Virus record (IMG/VR): IMGVR_UViG_3300030339_000012
Coordinates: 1 to 64,000 of that record
DNA length: 64,000 nt
Source: a virus
Reading direction: 5' to 3' (one strand)
Positions 36,060-45,409 of the stretch are shown here, one piece after another (positions within the stretch are counted from its first letter, which is position 1; the number at the start of each line of letters is the position of its first letter). The notes beneath the pieces are model-generated. The model was not told the origin of the DNA, searched no databases, and saw only the letters and a list, made by a program, of their open reading frames with translations. A program made the translations under genes and the position numbers.

Positions 36060-38525
36060 ATGAAAATATTGATAATTTTGCCACATGCCAGTACTGGCGG
36101 ACTTCCTTCTGTGTCATTAAAAAGAGTAGAATCTTTAATAAATACAAATGATGTCTATGTAATTGAATATAGACAAATCTCTTGGAGTTTTGTAGTACAA
36201 AGGAATAGACTGATTGAATTATTAGGAGATAAATTCATTTCACTTGGAGGAATGGAAGATGAAACAAAACGTGATTTTTTTCAAGAAATAATTAATACTA
36301 TTAATCCTGATATTGTTCATATGGAAGAAATACCAGAATTATTTATTTTTGGAATGAGAAATGATCATGTGAGTTGGTTATATAGAGATGATAGACCATA
36401 TAAAATAATAGAAACAACTCACACTTCAACTTTTGATATTAATAAAAAAATATACTTTCCAGATAAGTTTTTATTTGTATCTAAATATTCACAACTACAA
36501 TATAGTAAATTTGACATACCATCTTCTGTTGTTGAATATCCAGTAGAAAAATTAGCATGTAATAACGGATTAGCAATTGATGTATTGAAATTTGATCCTG
36601 AGTATTTTCATGTTTTGAATGTTGGATTATTTACATCAGGAAAAAATCAAGGATATGTTTTTGATATAGCAGAAAAATTGATAGATTATAAAATACAATT
36701 TCATTTTGTAGGCAATCAAGCAGAGAATTTTTCTGATTATTGGAGTCCATTATTAAATAAAAAACCAGCCAATTGTATAATTCATGGAGAAAGAAGTGAT
36801 GTTGATTTATTTTATCAAGCATCTGATTTACTAATTCATTCATCTTTACTAGAACTTAATCCATTAGCTATCAAAGAAGCAACATCGTATGATTTGCCTG
36901 TTTATTTAAACAATCTTAATACATATTTAGATACATATGATTTATATAAAAACATTAAATATTTGACAATGAATGTTGATAAAGATTCTAAAAGAATATT
37001 AGATAATTTCAATATAAAAAGATTAGATGATAATATAACATTTCAAGATATATTATTAAAAGAGTATAATAATACTCTTTATATAAATAAAACAACTCAA
37101 AGAATAGTAGAACCACAATATGATTATAATATTGATTTCATTAAAGGAGCAAAGGTAGAAATTGTTGGTGATTCTCCATCTGAATTTTATGTTGAAATAT
37201 TAGATAAAAATACAAATGAAATTATATACAAAAAAATGTTAAACAACAATAATTGGTGTCGTACTAATTATGAATGTTATAAAGAATACAAAATTAACAT
37301 ATTTAAAAATAATAAATTAGTAATTACTCATGATTTTGATTTAACTAATAAAAATGTATTGATAACATTAGAAAGCAAATCAATAGGAGATACATTGGCA
37401 TGGTTTCCATATATTGAAGAATTTAGAAAAAAGCATAATTGTAAAGTTCAGTGCTCAACATTTTGGAATAGTTGGTTCATAAATCAATATTCAGAAATAA
37501 CTTTTGTTGAACCAGGACAAGAAAACACTGAAAATTTGTATGCAAAATATAAAATAGGTTGGTATTCTCCATATGACAACAATAGAAATCCTATTGATTA
37601 TAAAACTATTCCTTTGCAAAAAACAGCAAGTGATATACTTGGATTAGAATACGAAGAAATTATACCAAAAATTGAAATTCCTGAAGGAATTAGACCAATC
37701 AAAGAGAAATATGTTTGCATTGGTCAATTCTCAACAGCTAACTCTAAGCACTGGCATTATCCTTGCAAAGATAGCAATAAAGGCTGGCAAATTTTAGTTG
37801 ATTGGTTTAATACACAAGGATATAAAGTTATGGTAATAAGTAAACAACCAACCAATCTTAAAAATATAATAGATAGAACTGGAAATTTTCCTATTGAACA
37901 CAGAATCAATGAATTAAAATGGTCTGAATTTTATATTGGTATTGGATCAGGATTAAGTTGGTTGGCATGGGCTGTTGGTAAGCAAGTAGTAATGATGTCA
38001 GGGTTTTCTAAACCTTTTTGCGAATTTAAAACTAATAACATAAACATACATAATTTTAAAGTGTGTAATGGATGTTTTAATACACACAAATTTGATCCAG
38101 GAGATTGGAATTGGTGTCCGATAAATAAAAATACTGATAAGCAATTTGAATGCTCTACTAGCATAACACCAGAAATGATAACTGATAGAATAATAGAGTC
38201 AAAATTAATTGAAAATCCAAAGAAATTTGATTTTAAAAAATATGATGTTAAATATAACTTAGATAAAAACAATATAAATATAACGTATGATAAAAATGAA
38301 AATAAATTGATGTTATATTATAATGGAGAAGATATGCAAGCATTAAATATTGATATTAAAGATTTAAAATCAAACAAAATATATTATACTTTATCTGAAA
38401 CATCATTAAATAAAAATAGTGTGATTTGGTGCATACCAAAAATAAATTTAGCTGAAGATACAAATAAGTTGAATATAGTATTTTATGAAAAAAATAAAAT
38501 ATTAGAAATACAATATGGAATTTAA
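36060..38525 (+). CDS. bifunctional glycosyltransferase: GT4-like half plus TibC-like heptosyltransferase half
   Basis: The protein has 821 residues. The first 300 residues are a GT-B enzyme: MKILIILPHASTGGLP start, LNVGLFTSGKNQGY, HGERSDVDLFYQASDLLIHSS and an E-x7-E-like LELNPLAIKEA. A linker domain follows. The last part (about 430-720) resembles bacterial autotransporter heptosyltransferases such as TibC: SIGDTLAWFPYIEEF, WHYPC, GIGSGLSWLAWAVGK and VVMMSGFS. The family's iron site is present as four Cys, C669-x2-C672, C686 and C698. It probably adds heptose or another sugar to a protein, with the neighbouring fibre as a possible acceptor. Confidence 0.85.
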   Translation: MKILIILPHASTGGLPSVSLKRVESLINTNDVYVIEYRQISWSFVVQRNRLIELLGDKFISLGGMEDETKRDFFQEIINTINPDIVHMEEIPELFIFGMRNDHVSWLYRDDRPYKIIETTHTSTFDINKKIYFPDKFLFVSKYSQLQYSKFDIPSSVVEYPVEKLACNNGLAIDVLKFDPEYFHVLNVGLFTSGKNQGYVFDIAEKLIDYKIQFHFVGNQAENFSDYWSPLLNKKPANCIIHGERSDVDLFYQASDLLIHSSLLELNPLAIKEATSYDLPVYLNNLNTYLDTYDLYKNIKYLTMNVDKDSKRILDNFNIKRLDDNITFQDILLKEYNNTLYINKTTQRIVEPQYDYNIDFIKGAKVEIVGDSPSEFYVEILDKNTNEIIYKKMLNNNNWCRTNYECYKEYKINIFKNNKLVITHDFDLTNKNVLITLESKSIGDTLAWFPYIEEFRKKHNCKVQCSTFWNSWFINQYSEITFVEPGQENTENLYAKYKIGWYSPYDNNRNPIDYKTIPLQKTASDILGLEYEEIIPKIEIPEGIRPIKEKYVCIGQFSTANSKHWHYPCKDSNKGWQILVDWFNTQGYKVMVISKQPTNLKNIIDRTGNFPIEHRINELKWSEFYIGIGSGLSWLAWAVGKQVVMMSGFSKPFCEFKTNNINIHNFKVCNGCFNTHKFDPGDWNWCPINKNTDKQFECSTSITPEMITDRIIESKLIENPKKFDFKKYDVKYNLDKNNINITYDKNENKLMLYYNGEDMQALNIDIKDLKSNKIYYTLSETSLNKNSVIWCIPKINLAEDTNKLNIVFYEKNKILEIQYGI

Positions 38526-38532
38526 AAATTTA

Positions 38533-38561
38533 TATATAACGAAAAGAAAAATCGTTATATA
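38533..38561 (+). promoter_or_regulatory. inverted repeat over promoter box and start codon
   Basis: TATATAACGA (38533-38542) and its reverse complement TCGTTATATA (38552-38561) flank nine A/G-rich bases. The right arm reaches the ATG at 38561. The left arm includes a TTTATATATAA box. A hairpin in the mRNA leader could limit translation of the next gene. Confidence 0.4.
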
Positions 38562-40600
38562 TGAGTTATATTAAAATTAAAAAAATACTTAAAGATGATG
38601 TTGAAACTCCAGAGAAAGGTTATATTTATTTTGGATATGAAGATACAACAGTAAGTAGTGGAAGTACTAAAGGATTTTGGATAAAAGATGATGATGGTAG
38701 TGAAGCATCATATATATTGGAAGGATATTCAAATGCCCCAATTATTTCAGATTTTGATCCTACAAGTGCATATAATGGTGATTTGATAACAATATATGGA
38801 ATAAATTTTGTTAAAAATACAGTTGCATCTTTTAGCGGAATAACAGGAGTAACAACATTAGTTTCTCCTAATCAATTAAATGTTGTAATACCTGATCTTA
38901 CTAATTATGACAATGAAGTTGAAGTGGTATTAAAATCTCCATTAGCGACAGGTCCATCAGCAAAATATAAAGTATTTAAACAAAATAATAAACCTATAAT
39001 AACAATAAGTCCTACTAGCGCAGATATAAATTCTACTATAACAATAGAAGGATTATATTTCATACCTGGAAAAACAGAGTTATTTTTTGTACCAGTAACT
39101 CATGCAATTACTACTGTTATTAGTTCAACAAAATTAACTGCTATAGTACCATTATTAACACTTGGTCTTACTCAATTATATCTTCAAACAGATCTTGGAT
39201 TGATAAATCCTGGACAAAGTTTATTTGCAAACATAATAATTAACAATGGAACAATTCCTTTATTTGAAAGTTTTTATCCATCATCTGCAAGTCAAGGTGG
39301 ATATGTAGATATATTTGGAGCAAATTTTGATGTCTCAACTACATTAGTTCATATTGGTCCTACTCAATCATCAAAAATAACTTTTATAGATTCTGGACAT
39401 ATAAGAGCAGATATTTCAAATGATACTCCTATTGGAGATACAATAATTAGAGTTGATGAAATATCAAAATCTGGATTTACAGTTTATGGATCTACTAGTA
39501 CTCTAATTCCAACTATAACAAATATAAATCCATCAGTTTATCCAGGTAATACAGTAATTCTAACAGGAACTAATTTAAATGTTCCTTTGACTATTACATT
39601 TAGTGGAGTTATATGTAAATCAACACCTATAAATTTCAATTCTTGTTCGATTTATATAGGAACTGATGTTACGCCAGGTATAAATAGCGTTATAGTAATT
39701 AACAAATACGGATCATCATTACCATATTCATATAATTTACTAACAATTGGAAATTTATCATTAAGTAGTTTTAGTTCTACACATATGAAAAGAGGACAGC
39801 ATTCAATAGGTGTATATGGCACTGGATTTATAAACAGTCCATCAATGAGTGTTTATGTAGGAAATGTATTATCAAGGTTTTCATATAATAGTCCAACAGC
39901 ATTAACAGTCCAGATATTAAATTCTACATCAACTAATGACACAATACCAACTGGTAATGTTGATATTAGAGTAGAAAGTATAAACGGTAATTATACATTA
40001 AATGGTTTCACTGTTGATACAACAAATCAACCTATAATATCAAAAATAAGTCCTATATTTGGAAAATATGGTGATTCTATTGATATATATGGTAGTCTAT
40101 TATCAGGAGGACTTATTAGTTTTGGAACATCTTATCCAGGTACTTATGGTGTAACATCTACAATAGATAATAGTCATTTAAAAGTAATTGTACCATCTGG
40201 ACTAACAACTTCAGGTATGAATGAAATAATGAATGTTTATGCAACAACATCTAATGGTTCTATAACATATTCACCGTTTGAATCTTATATACAAGCGACA
40301 TCAGCTCCATCTATTTTAAGTTTTACTCCAATGGATGTCACAGGATCTACTTCATCAAAAGGAACATTAATTACCATATCAGGACAAAATTTTTCTAAAT
40401 ATTATACTGACGCTTACATTAGTATAGCGCCATCTGGTAATCTTAAATATATATATTTAGATTCACAAGAATATATATCTGACACAGAAATAAGAGGTAT
40501 TATTCCTAAAACGTTAGGATATATTGGCTCATCAATTATTAAAGTTGTAACATCTGCAGGTGTTGATCAAGAAGCGAATTTATATATATCAAAACTATAA
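38561..40600 (+). CDS. IPT/TIG-repeat virion surface protein
   Basis: The protein has 679 residues. After an N-terminal 60-residue domain come about seven IPT/TIG immunoglobulin-like domains, each opening with the type PIIxxFxPxSAxxGDxITIxGxNF (for example near residues 63, 146, 238, 320, 400, 488, 580) and closing with a VxxPxxxxxG strand. Such domains often decorate fibres or capsids and bind surfaces or glycans. It lies between glycosyltransferase genes and ahead of a terminator. Confidence 0.8.
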   Translation: MSYIKIKKILKDDVETPEKGYIYFGYEDTTVSSGSTKGFWIKDDDGSEASYILEGYSNAPIISDFDPTSAYNGDLITIYGINFVKNTVASFSGITGVTTLVSPNQLNVVIPDLTNYDNEVEVVLKSPLATGPSAKYKVFKQNNKPIITISPTSADINSTITIEGLYFIPGKTELFFVPVTHAITTVISSTKLTAIVPLLTLGLTQLYLQTDLGLINPGQSLFANIIINNGTIPLFESFYPSSASQGGYVDIFGANFDVSTTLVHIGPTQSSKITFIDSGHIRADISNDTPIGDTIIRVDEISKSGFTVYGSTSTLIPTITNINPSVYPGNTVILTGTNLNVPLTITFSGVICKSTPINFNSCSIYIGTDVTPGINSVIVINKYGSSLPYSYNLLTIGNLSLSSFSSTHMKRGQHSIGVYGTGFINSPSMSVYVGNVLSRFSYNSPTALTVQILNSTSTNDTIPTGNVDIRVESINGNYTLNGFTVDTTNQPIISKISPIFGKYGDSIDIYGSLLSGGLISFGTSYPGTYGVTSTIDNSHLKVIVPSGLTTSGMNEIMNVYATTSNGSITYSPFESYIQATSAPSILSFTPMDVTGSTSSKGTLITISGQNFSKYYTDAYISIAPSGNLKYIYLDSQEYISDTEIRGIIPKTLGYIGSSIIKVVTSAGVDQEANLYISKL

Positions 40601-40620
40601 TAAAAATATAAAATAATTAA

Positions 40621-40658
40621 AAAAAATAACTTGTAATATTTATTACAAGTTATTTTTT
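40621..40658 (+). terminator. hairpin terminator
   Basis: Arms 40621-40638 and 40641-40658 form an 18-bp stem (core AACTTGTAATA) followed by T-run. It ends the 36060-40600 unit. Confidence 0.88.
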
Positions 40659-40710
40659 TTAAACATATTAATATTTTTTACATACAATAAATAAATAAAT
40701 AGAAATAATA

Positions 40711-41622
40711 ATGAAAATATTAGTAGCAACTTTTGATCATAATTATTATTTGTGGCAAGTACTTGTACAGATAAATAATTTTATGAAATATGGATATGAT
40801 AATGATACAATTTATGTAGTATCAACTTCAAATCCTAGTCCAATTTTAAAATCATTAATGAATAATGAAAAAATAAAATCTAAATTCTTCATTTATAACG
40901 ATGAAAGAGTAAATCCAAAATATCCATCATCATTAAGACCTCACATATTAGAAAAATTATTCATTGAACATCCTGAATATAATAATGAAACATTTTTTTA
41001 TTGTGATCCAGATATGATTTTCACAAAAAAATTAGATTTCACGGATATGGTGAATGATAATAAATGGCATTTGAGTGATACTAGGTCTTATATTGATACC
41101 ATGTATATAAAAAGTAAGAGTGAACAATTGTTTAATGAAATGTGTGAAATATCTAAAGTAAAACCAGAAGATATTGTAGCAATTGATAATAATGCAGGAG
41201 GAGCACAATATTTAATGAAAGGAATAAATTCTGATTATTGGAAAAAGGTGTATGATGATAGTGAAAATTTATATTCTCATATGAAAAACACAGAAAGTAT
41301 ATATAATCCTGAACATCCTATTCAATCATGGACATCTGATATGTGGGCAGTTTTATGGAATGCCGTTTATTATAATCATGAAGTCGAGATTAATAAAGAT
41401 TTAGAATTTAGTTGGGCTACTGATAATATAAAAAGATGGGACGAAACTTATATTTTTCACAATGCTGGAATAGTAGGCAAAAGTGATACACATTTTAGCA
41501 AAATTGAATATCAAGTTTCTCCATTCAATAAAGAAATAAAAGTTGATAATGATAATTGTACATATAATTATGTGAAAGAAATAAAAGAAACAGAAGAAAA
41601 TTTTAAAGATATAATCTGGTAA
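40711..41622 (+). CDS. GT-A type glycosyltransferase with DPD motif
   Basis: The protein has 303 residues. The start MKILVATFDHNYYLWQ, a nucleotide-sugar DxD motif in FFYCDPDMIF (about 90-99) and a later NNAGGAQYLMKG and TSDMWAVLWN arrangement recall eukaryote-like protein O-glycosyltransferases (serine galactosyl- or hydroxyproline arabinosyltransferase type). That resemblance is tentative, while the GT-A fold is well supported. It is first in a three-gene glycosyltransferase operon. Confidence 0.72.
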   Translation: MKILVATFDHNYYLWQVLVQINNFMKYGYDNDTIYVVSTSNPSPILKSLMNNEKIKSKFFIYNDERVNPKYPSSLRPHILEKLFIEHPEYNNETFFYCDPDMIFTKKLDFTDMVNDNKWHLSDTRSYIDTMYIKSKSEQLFNEMCEISKVKPEDIVAIDNNAGGAQYLMKGINSDYWKKVYDDSENLYSHMKNTESIYNPEHPIQSWTSDMWAVLWNAVYYNHEVEINKDLEFSWATDNIKRWDETYIFHNAGIVGKSDTHFSKIEYQVSPFNKEIKVDNDNCTYNYVKEIKETEENFKDIIW

Positions 41623-41637
41623 AAAATAAAAAATTAA

Positions 41638-42393
41638 ATGAATATAGGAATAGTTGTATTAGCTACAAATGCTTATTTTGTGTTAGGAATAAGATTTATT
41701 AAAAGATTTATGAATTTTTACAAAGGTGATAAAAACATCACCTTCTATTTTTTCTCGGATAATAATCCAAAAAATTATATACCTGATAATATTGATGTTG
41801 AATATTTTCATGTGACTAATAATAATTGGGTAGATGGAACAAACTTAAAATTTACATCTATATTATCAATTAAAGATAAATTAAAAAGTGATTATCTATT
41901 TTATTTTGATGCTGATACTAATGTAAATAAAGATTTTATTGAAGATTGGTTTATTGGAGATTTAGTTGGTGGTCAGCATTATGGAGATCAAGATTGGATG
42001 AAAAATGAAAAATCATTTGATAGAAATCCATCATCAAAAGCATATGTACCATTTGATACTAAATTATCACAAATGTATTTTTATGGTGCATTTTTTGGAG
42101 GTAATTCTAACAATATGATAAATTTTTGTGAAACTATGAGATATTATCAATTAGAAGATAAAAAAATACCTTATGAGCCTGGTGTGAATGATGAAAGTTA
42201 TATCAATAGATATTTTCATTTTAATCCACCTACAAAAGTAGTATTATGTCCAGATTTTTCATTTGTAATTAGTGATAAAGGTGGTATTGGTGAAACTAGA
42301 GATATAAATTTGAATATCGAAGAACTCAAAAAAGAATTATTAATAAATAAAAATAACTCTATTGATATACAGAGTAATAAATTAATTTTATGA
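41638..42393 (+). CDS. family GT6 glycosyltransferase (ABO-like)
   Basis: The protein has 251 residues, the size of bacterial GT6 enzymes. LFYFDADTNVN (DxD at 91-93), YFYGAFFGGNSNNM (148-160) and NDESYINRYFHFNPPTKVV (184-202) match the conserved blocks of the alpha-1,3-galactosyl/N-acetylgalactosaminyl transferase family, including the HDES-like segment (here NDES). GT6 enzymes add alpha-linked Gal or GalNAc. They occur in vertebrates, some Bacteroides and rare phages. The stop overlaps the next gene by 4 bases. Confidence 0.85.
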   Translation: MNIGIVVLATNAYFVLGIRFIKRFMNFYKGDKNITFYFFSDNNPKNYIPDNIDVEYFHVTNNNWVDGTNLKFTSILSIKDKLKSDYLFYFDADTNVNKDFIEDWFIGDLVGGQHYGDQDWMKNEKSFDRNPSSKAYVPFDTKLSQMYFYGAFFGGNSNNMINFCETMRYYQLEDKKIPYEPGVNDESYINRYFHFNPPTKVVLCPDFSFVISDKGGIGETRDINLNIEELKKELLINKNNSIDIQSNKLIL

Positions 42394-43247
42394 TAAAAAT
42401 ATATTCAATTCATTATATTAAGCCAGAATTTGTTGAGTTACAATATCATCAATTCAAAAAAAATTGTAATGATGAATATGAACTAATAATTGTAAATAAT
42501 GCATTTGATGATAACACAAAAAATAGTATTATTGATATTTGTAAAAAATTTAATATAAATAGCATTAAAATAACTGATAATAATAGTGAAAAATTTACAT
42601 CACAATCTCATTTTTTTGCATTAGAATATATTTTACAAAATTACATAAAAATAGATGATACTAATAATATAAGTGTTATTTTAGATTGCGATGTTTTTCC
42701 TTTTAAAAAATTTAGTTTTATTGATATATTAAATGGTAAAAAAATTTGTGGATTATATCAACAAAGAAATATTAATAATACATCATATGAATATTTATCT
42801 GCAATATTTACAATATTTCATAATGATATAGATTTATCTAATTTCACTTTTAATGGAATTGCGGATACTGGATCTGGAACAAATATATTAATGAAAAAAT
42901 ATAGCACAGAGTTAGTTATACACACAGCAGCAATAGATATTGAATCCGATTATATATTTACTAATAATAAATTGGAATATCCATATAAACAAGAATATAG
43001 ATGTCAATTTATAAGTAATGAATTCATACACTATTATAGAGGTTCAAATTGGTCAGAATCTGATGAGAATTATCACAATAAAAAAAATTTATTTTTGTTA
43101 AATTTTATAAATAATTATAATATTTACAAATTAAATTTAGATGATGTTGTATTATATGATACTGCTCATAGTGACAAAGGACTTAACGGAGTTGATCACA
43201 ATTATAATAATTACAGATATATCGAAAAAATGAAAAATGAAAAATGA
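42390..43247 (+). CDS. GT-A type glycosyltransferase, 285 aa
   Basis: The start MIKIYSIHYIKPEFVELQYHQF resembles many phage and bacterial family 2-like transferases. ISVILDCDVFPF (about 90-101) supplies the DxD metal site, and FIHYYRGSNWSES near 212-224 is a typical late acceptor-loop His/Trp motif. It is the last gene of the operon, its end overlapping a terminator. Confidence 0.72.
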   Translation: MIKIYSIHYIKPEFVELQYHQFKKNCNDEYELIIVNNAFDDNTKNSIIDICKKFNINSIKITDNNSEKFTSQSHFFALEYILQNYIKIDDTNNISVILDCDVFPFKKFSFIDILNGKKICGLYQQRNINNTSYEYLSAIFTIFHNDIDLSNFTFNGIADTGSGTNILMKKYSTELVIHTAAIDIESDYIFTNNKLEYPYKQEYRCQFISNEFIHYYRGSNWSESDENYHNKKNLFLLNFINNYNIYKLNLDDVVLYDTAHSDKGLNGVDHNYNNYRYIEKMKNEK

Positions 43248-43269
43248 ATTAATTTCATTTTTCATTTTT
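43233..43269. terminator. two-way hairpin terminator
   Basis: Arms 43233-43248 and 43254-43269 pair around a five-base loop. The left arm includes the last codons and stop of the glycosyltransferase gene. The right arm precedes the convergent gene ending at 43289. Confidence 0.8.
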
Positions 43270-43288
43270 ATTATAAATAGAATGAAAA

Positions 43289-43690
43289 TTATTTATATAA
43301 TAACTGAATTAAATTTTCAGTTAGAAAAGTAATCATTTTTTTACCTGGTTGTACTTCTACATCAGGAATTGATTTTATTATACTAAATTTATCATTTCCT
43401 TCAATTTTAAGCTCATCAATATATTTCTGAATATGTTCATCCTTTTCGTAATATGATTTCATTCCTTCTATTAATACTGTCAAATTTACACCCATCTTAT
43501 TGTTATATTTAATGCACTGTAATTCATTCTCATCTTTTTCAATAAGAATGTACCACAATTTACTTTTACTAACCTTTATATTTTCTAAAAATGTATAAGC
43601 ACTCTTAGCTTTAGTATTTCTAGGCATTTTAGCAACTTTACCAGTAAATTGTACTATTTTATCTTTATCATTCTCTTGATTATTCTCCAT
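43289..43690 (-). CDS. hypothetical protein, paralog of 53304-53789
   Basis: The protein has 133 residues. The C-terminal half (YYEKDEHIQKYIDELKIEGNDKFSIIKSIPD) matches the C-terminal half of the protein at 53304 (FYSTKPELKKI-EGIKVKGNDKFSIVENM). The shared GNDKFSI block defines a small family of unknown function. The N-terminal half is basic. It is transcribed away from the DNA polymerase gene. Confidence 0.7.
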   Translation of the reverse strand: MENNQENDKDKIVQFTGKVAKMPRNTKAKSAYTFLENIKVSKSKLWYILIEKDENELQCIKYNNKMGVNLTVLIEGMKSYYEKDEHIQKYIDELKIEGNDKFSIIKSIPDVEVQPGKKMITFLTENLIQLLYK

Positions 43691-43816
43691 TAAATATATT
43701 TATTTTTATACATCTATATATTAACATTAAAAGGTTCAATTTGTTTCAATTTTTGTTATATAAAAACATTTTTATATAAAATATAAAGATTATTTAATTT
43801 AACTATAAATACTAAA

Positions 43817-43867
43817 ATGAATCAGTTTTTAAATAAACATTTGGACGAAATTATACTAAATAAATAA
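43817..43867 (+). CDS. possible 16-residue peptide upstream of the polymerase
   Basis: ATG AAT CAG ... TAA gives MNQFLNKHLDEIILNK. It sits in the 223-base leader region before the DNA polymerase gene, in a stretch otherwise empty of genes. It could be a leader peptide or chance. I see no hairpin or ribosome-binding evidence that decides this. Confidence 0.2.
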   Translation: MNQFLNKHLDEIILNK

Positions 43868-43913
43868 AAGTTCGTTGAAACTTTAATTGAAAATAAATTA
43901 AAATAAATAATAT

Positions 43914-45395
43914 ATGCTTGTAGATTACGAATATAAAAATAACAATTTAATATTAAGTTTTATAAACTCCAAAGGTAATATTGAACTTAAATATTATCCT
44001 TGGGCTAGACCAACAAAATTCATAAAAACTACTGATGATGATTCAGAAAAAAGTGGTAGATATGTAACCTGGGATGGCTCCTCAGTAAAGGAAATTTATT
44101 CAAAATATCCAAATCGTTATTCAGTTTATGATTTTATTGATAGTTTTGATAAAAAAGAAAGGGATGAAATTTATTCATATAATGAACCTGATATATTCTT
44201 TGTAGATATAGAAAATGAGATATTAGACAAAAAACCTGAGCCTCATTTAGCTGAAAGTGCAATTCAAACAATTTCAATTGTAAATAAGAATAAAGTGTTA
44301 GTAATTGGTACAGAACCATTAGATTCCAAACAAATTTTAAGTATAGAATCCGATTTGGTTACATACTTCAAAAAATTTGATATTGATTATAAATTTAAGT
44401 ATATTCATTATAAAACTGAATTTGATATGCTTCATGCATTTTTTAATAAATTAGTTCCAAAGATGGCTGTAATAACTGGTTGGAATTTCATTGGTTATGA
44501 CTGGACATTCTTAGTTGCAAGAGCTAGAAAATTAGGACTTGAACCTGAGGTTGCATCATTCACAAGAAAACTTAATAAACCATTCAACCCACCAAATGCA
44601 ATACATCCAGATTATTCTGAATTACCTGCTCATAGAGTTATTGTTGATTATATGGAATTATTTAAGAAATGGGATCAATCTGTTAAAGTTAAAGAAAGTT
44701 TATCACTTGATTTTGCATCTGAAAAAATACTTGGTAAAGAGATTAAGAAAATTAACTATGATGGTGATTTAAAAAGATTACACAGAGAAGATTTTAAAAA
44801 ATTCGTGTTTTATAATGCAGTAGATAGTTGTCTTGTACAAAGGATTCATGAAAAAATGAAATATGTAGACATTCTTTATGGTATGGCTGTATTAGGTAAA
44901 ATTAAGATTAAAGATGCTATTTCTACTCTTGCTCTAACAGAAGGAATTTTAAGAGAGAAATTAAGAGATCAAAAAAATATTGTACTTGTAAGAAATGAAG
45001 ATAGTGAATATGGAGACACAGAATCTGAAGCTATAAAAGGAGGATGGGTTAAAGATCCAGTAAGAGGTATGGCAACATGGACATGTTGTTTTGACTTTGC
45101 ATCTCTATATCCTACAACAATGAGGGAATTTAATATATCAGCAGATTCATATAAAGGACAAAAAGTAAAAGGAAAAGACTACTCAATTTTTAATGGACAT
45201 CAATTAGAAATTGATTCTGATGATATTGTTACTCTAAATGGTTCAGTATTTAAGAATGAAGACGGAGTTGTTACTCAAGTAATGGCTGAAGTATATTCAG
45301 ATAGAAAAAAATGGAAGAAAGTAATGAATCAAAAGCACGAAGAACTTGAAAAATTAAAAGATGAATTAAAAAAATTAGAAGAAACTGCATTATAA
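43914..45395 (+). CDS. family B DNA polymerase, N-terminal half only (T4 gp43 type)
   Basis: The protein has 493 residues against about 900 for intact T4 gp43. The 3'-5' exonuclease is complete: ExoI FFVDIENE (D98, E100), ExoII GWNFIGYDWTFL (N191-D196) and ExoIII YNAVDSCLV (Y300, D304). Polymerase motif A is present (DFASLYPTTMREFNIS, D394). The frame ends in a charged helix corresponding to the T4 finger region just before motif B. Neither motif B (KxxxNSxYG) nor motif C (DTDS) occurs anywhere in the window. It is therefore one subunit of a split polymerase, or a broken gene, with the rest encoded elsewhere. Confidence 0.93.
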   Translation: MLVDYEYKNNNLILSFINSKGNIELKYYPWARPTKFIKTTDDDSEKSGRYVTWDGSSVKEIYSKYPNRYSVYDFIDSFDKKERDEIYSYNEPDIFFVDIENEILDKKPEPHLAESAIQTISIVNKNKVLVIGTEPLDSKQILSIESDLVTYFKKFDIDYKFKYIHYKTEFDMLHAFFNKLVPKMAVITGWNFIGYDWTFLVARARKLGLEPEVASFTRKLNKPFNPPNAIHPDYSELPAHRVIVDYMELFKKWDQSVKVKESLSLDFASEKILGKEIKKINYDGDLKRLHREDFKKFVFYNAVDSCLVQRIHEKMKYVDILYGMAVLGKIKIKDAISTLALTEGILREKLRDQKNIVLVRNEDSEYGDTESEAIKGGWVKDPVRGMATWTCCFDFASLYPTTMREFNISADSYKGQKVKGKDYSIFNGHQLEIDSDDIVTLNGSVFKNEDGVVTQVMAEVYSDRKKWKKVMNQKHEELEKLKDELKKLEETAL

Positions 45396-45409
45396 GTAAT
45401 AATAAAAAT

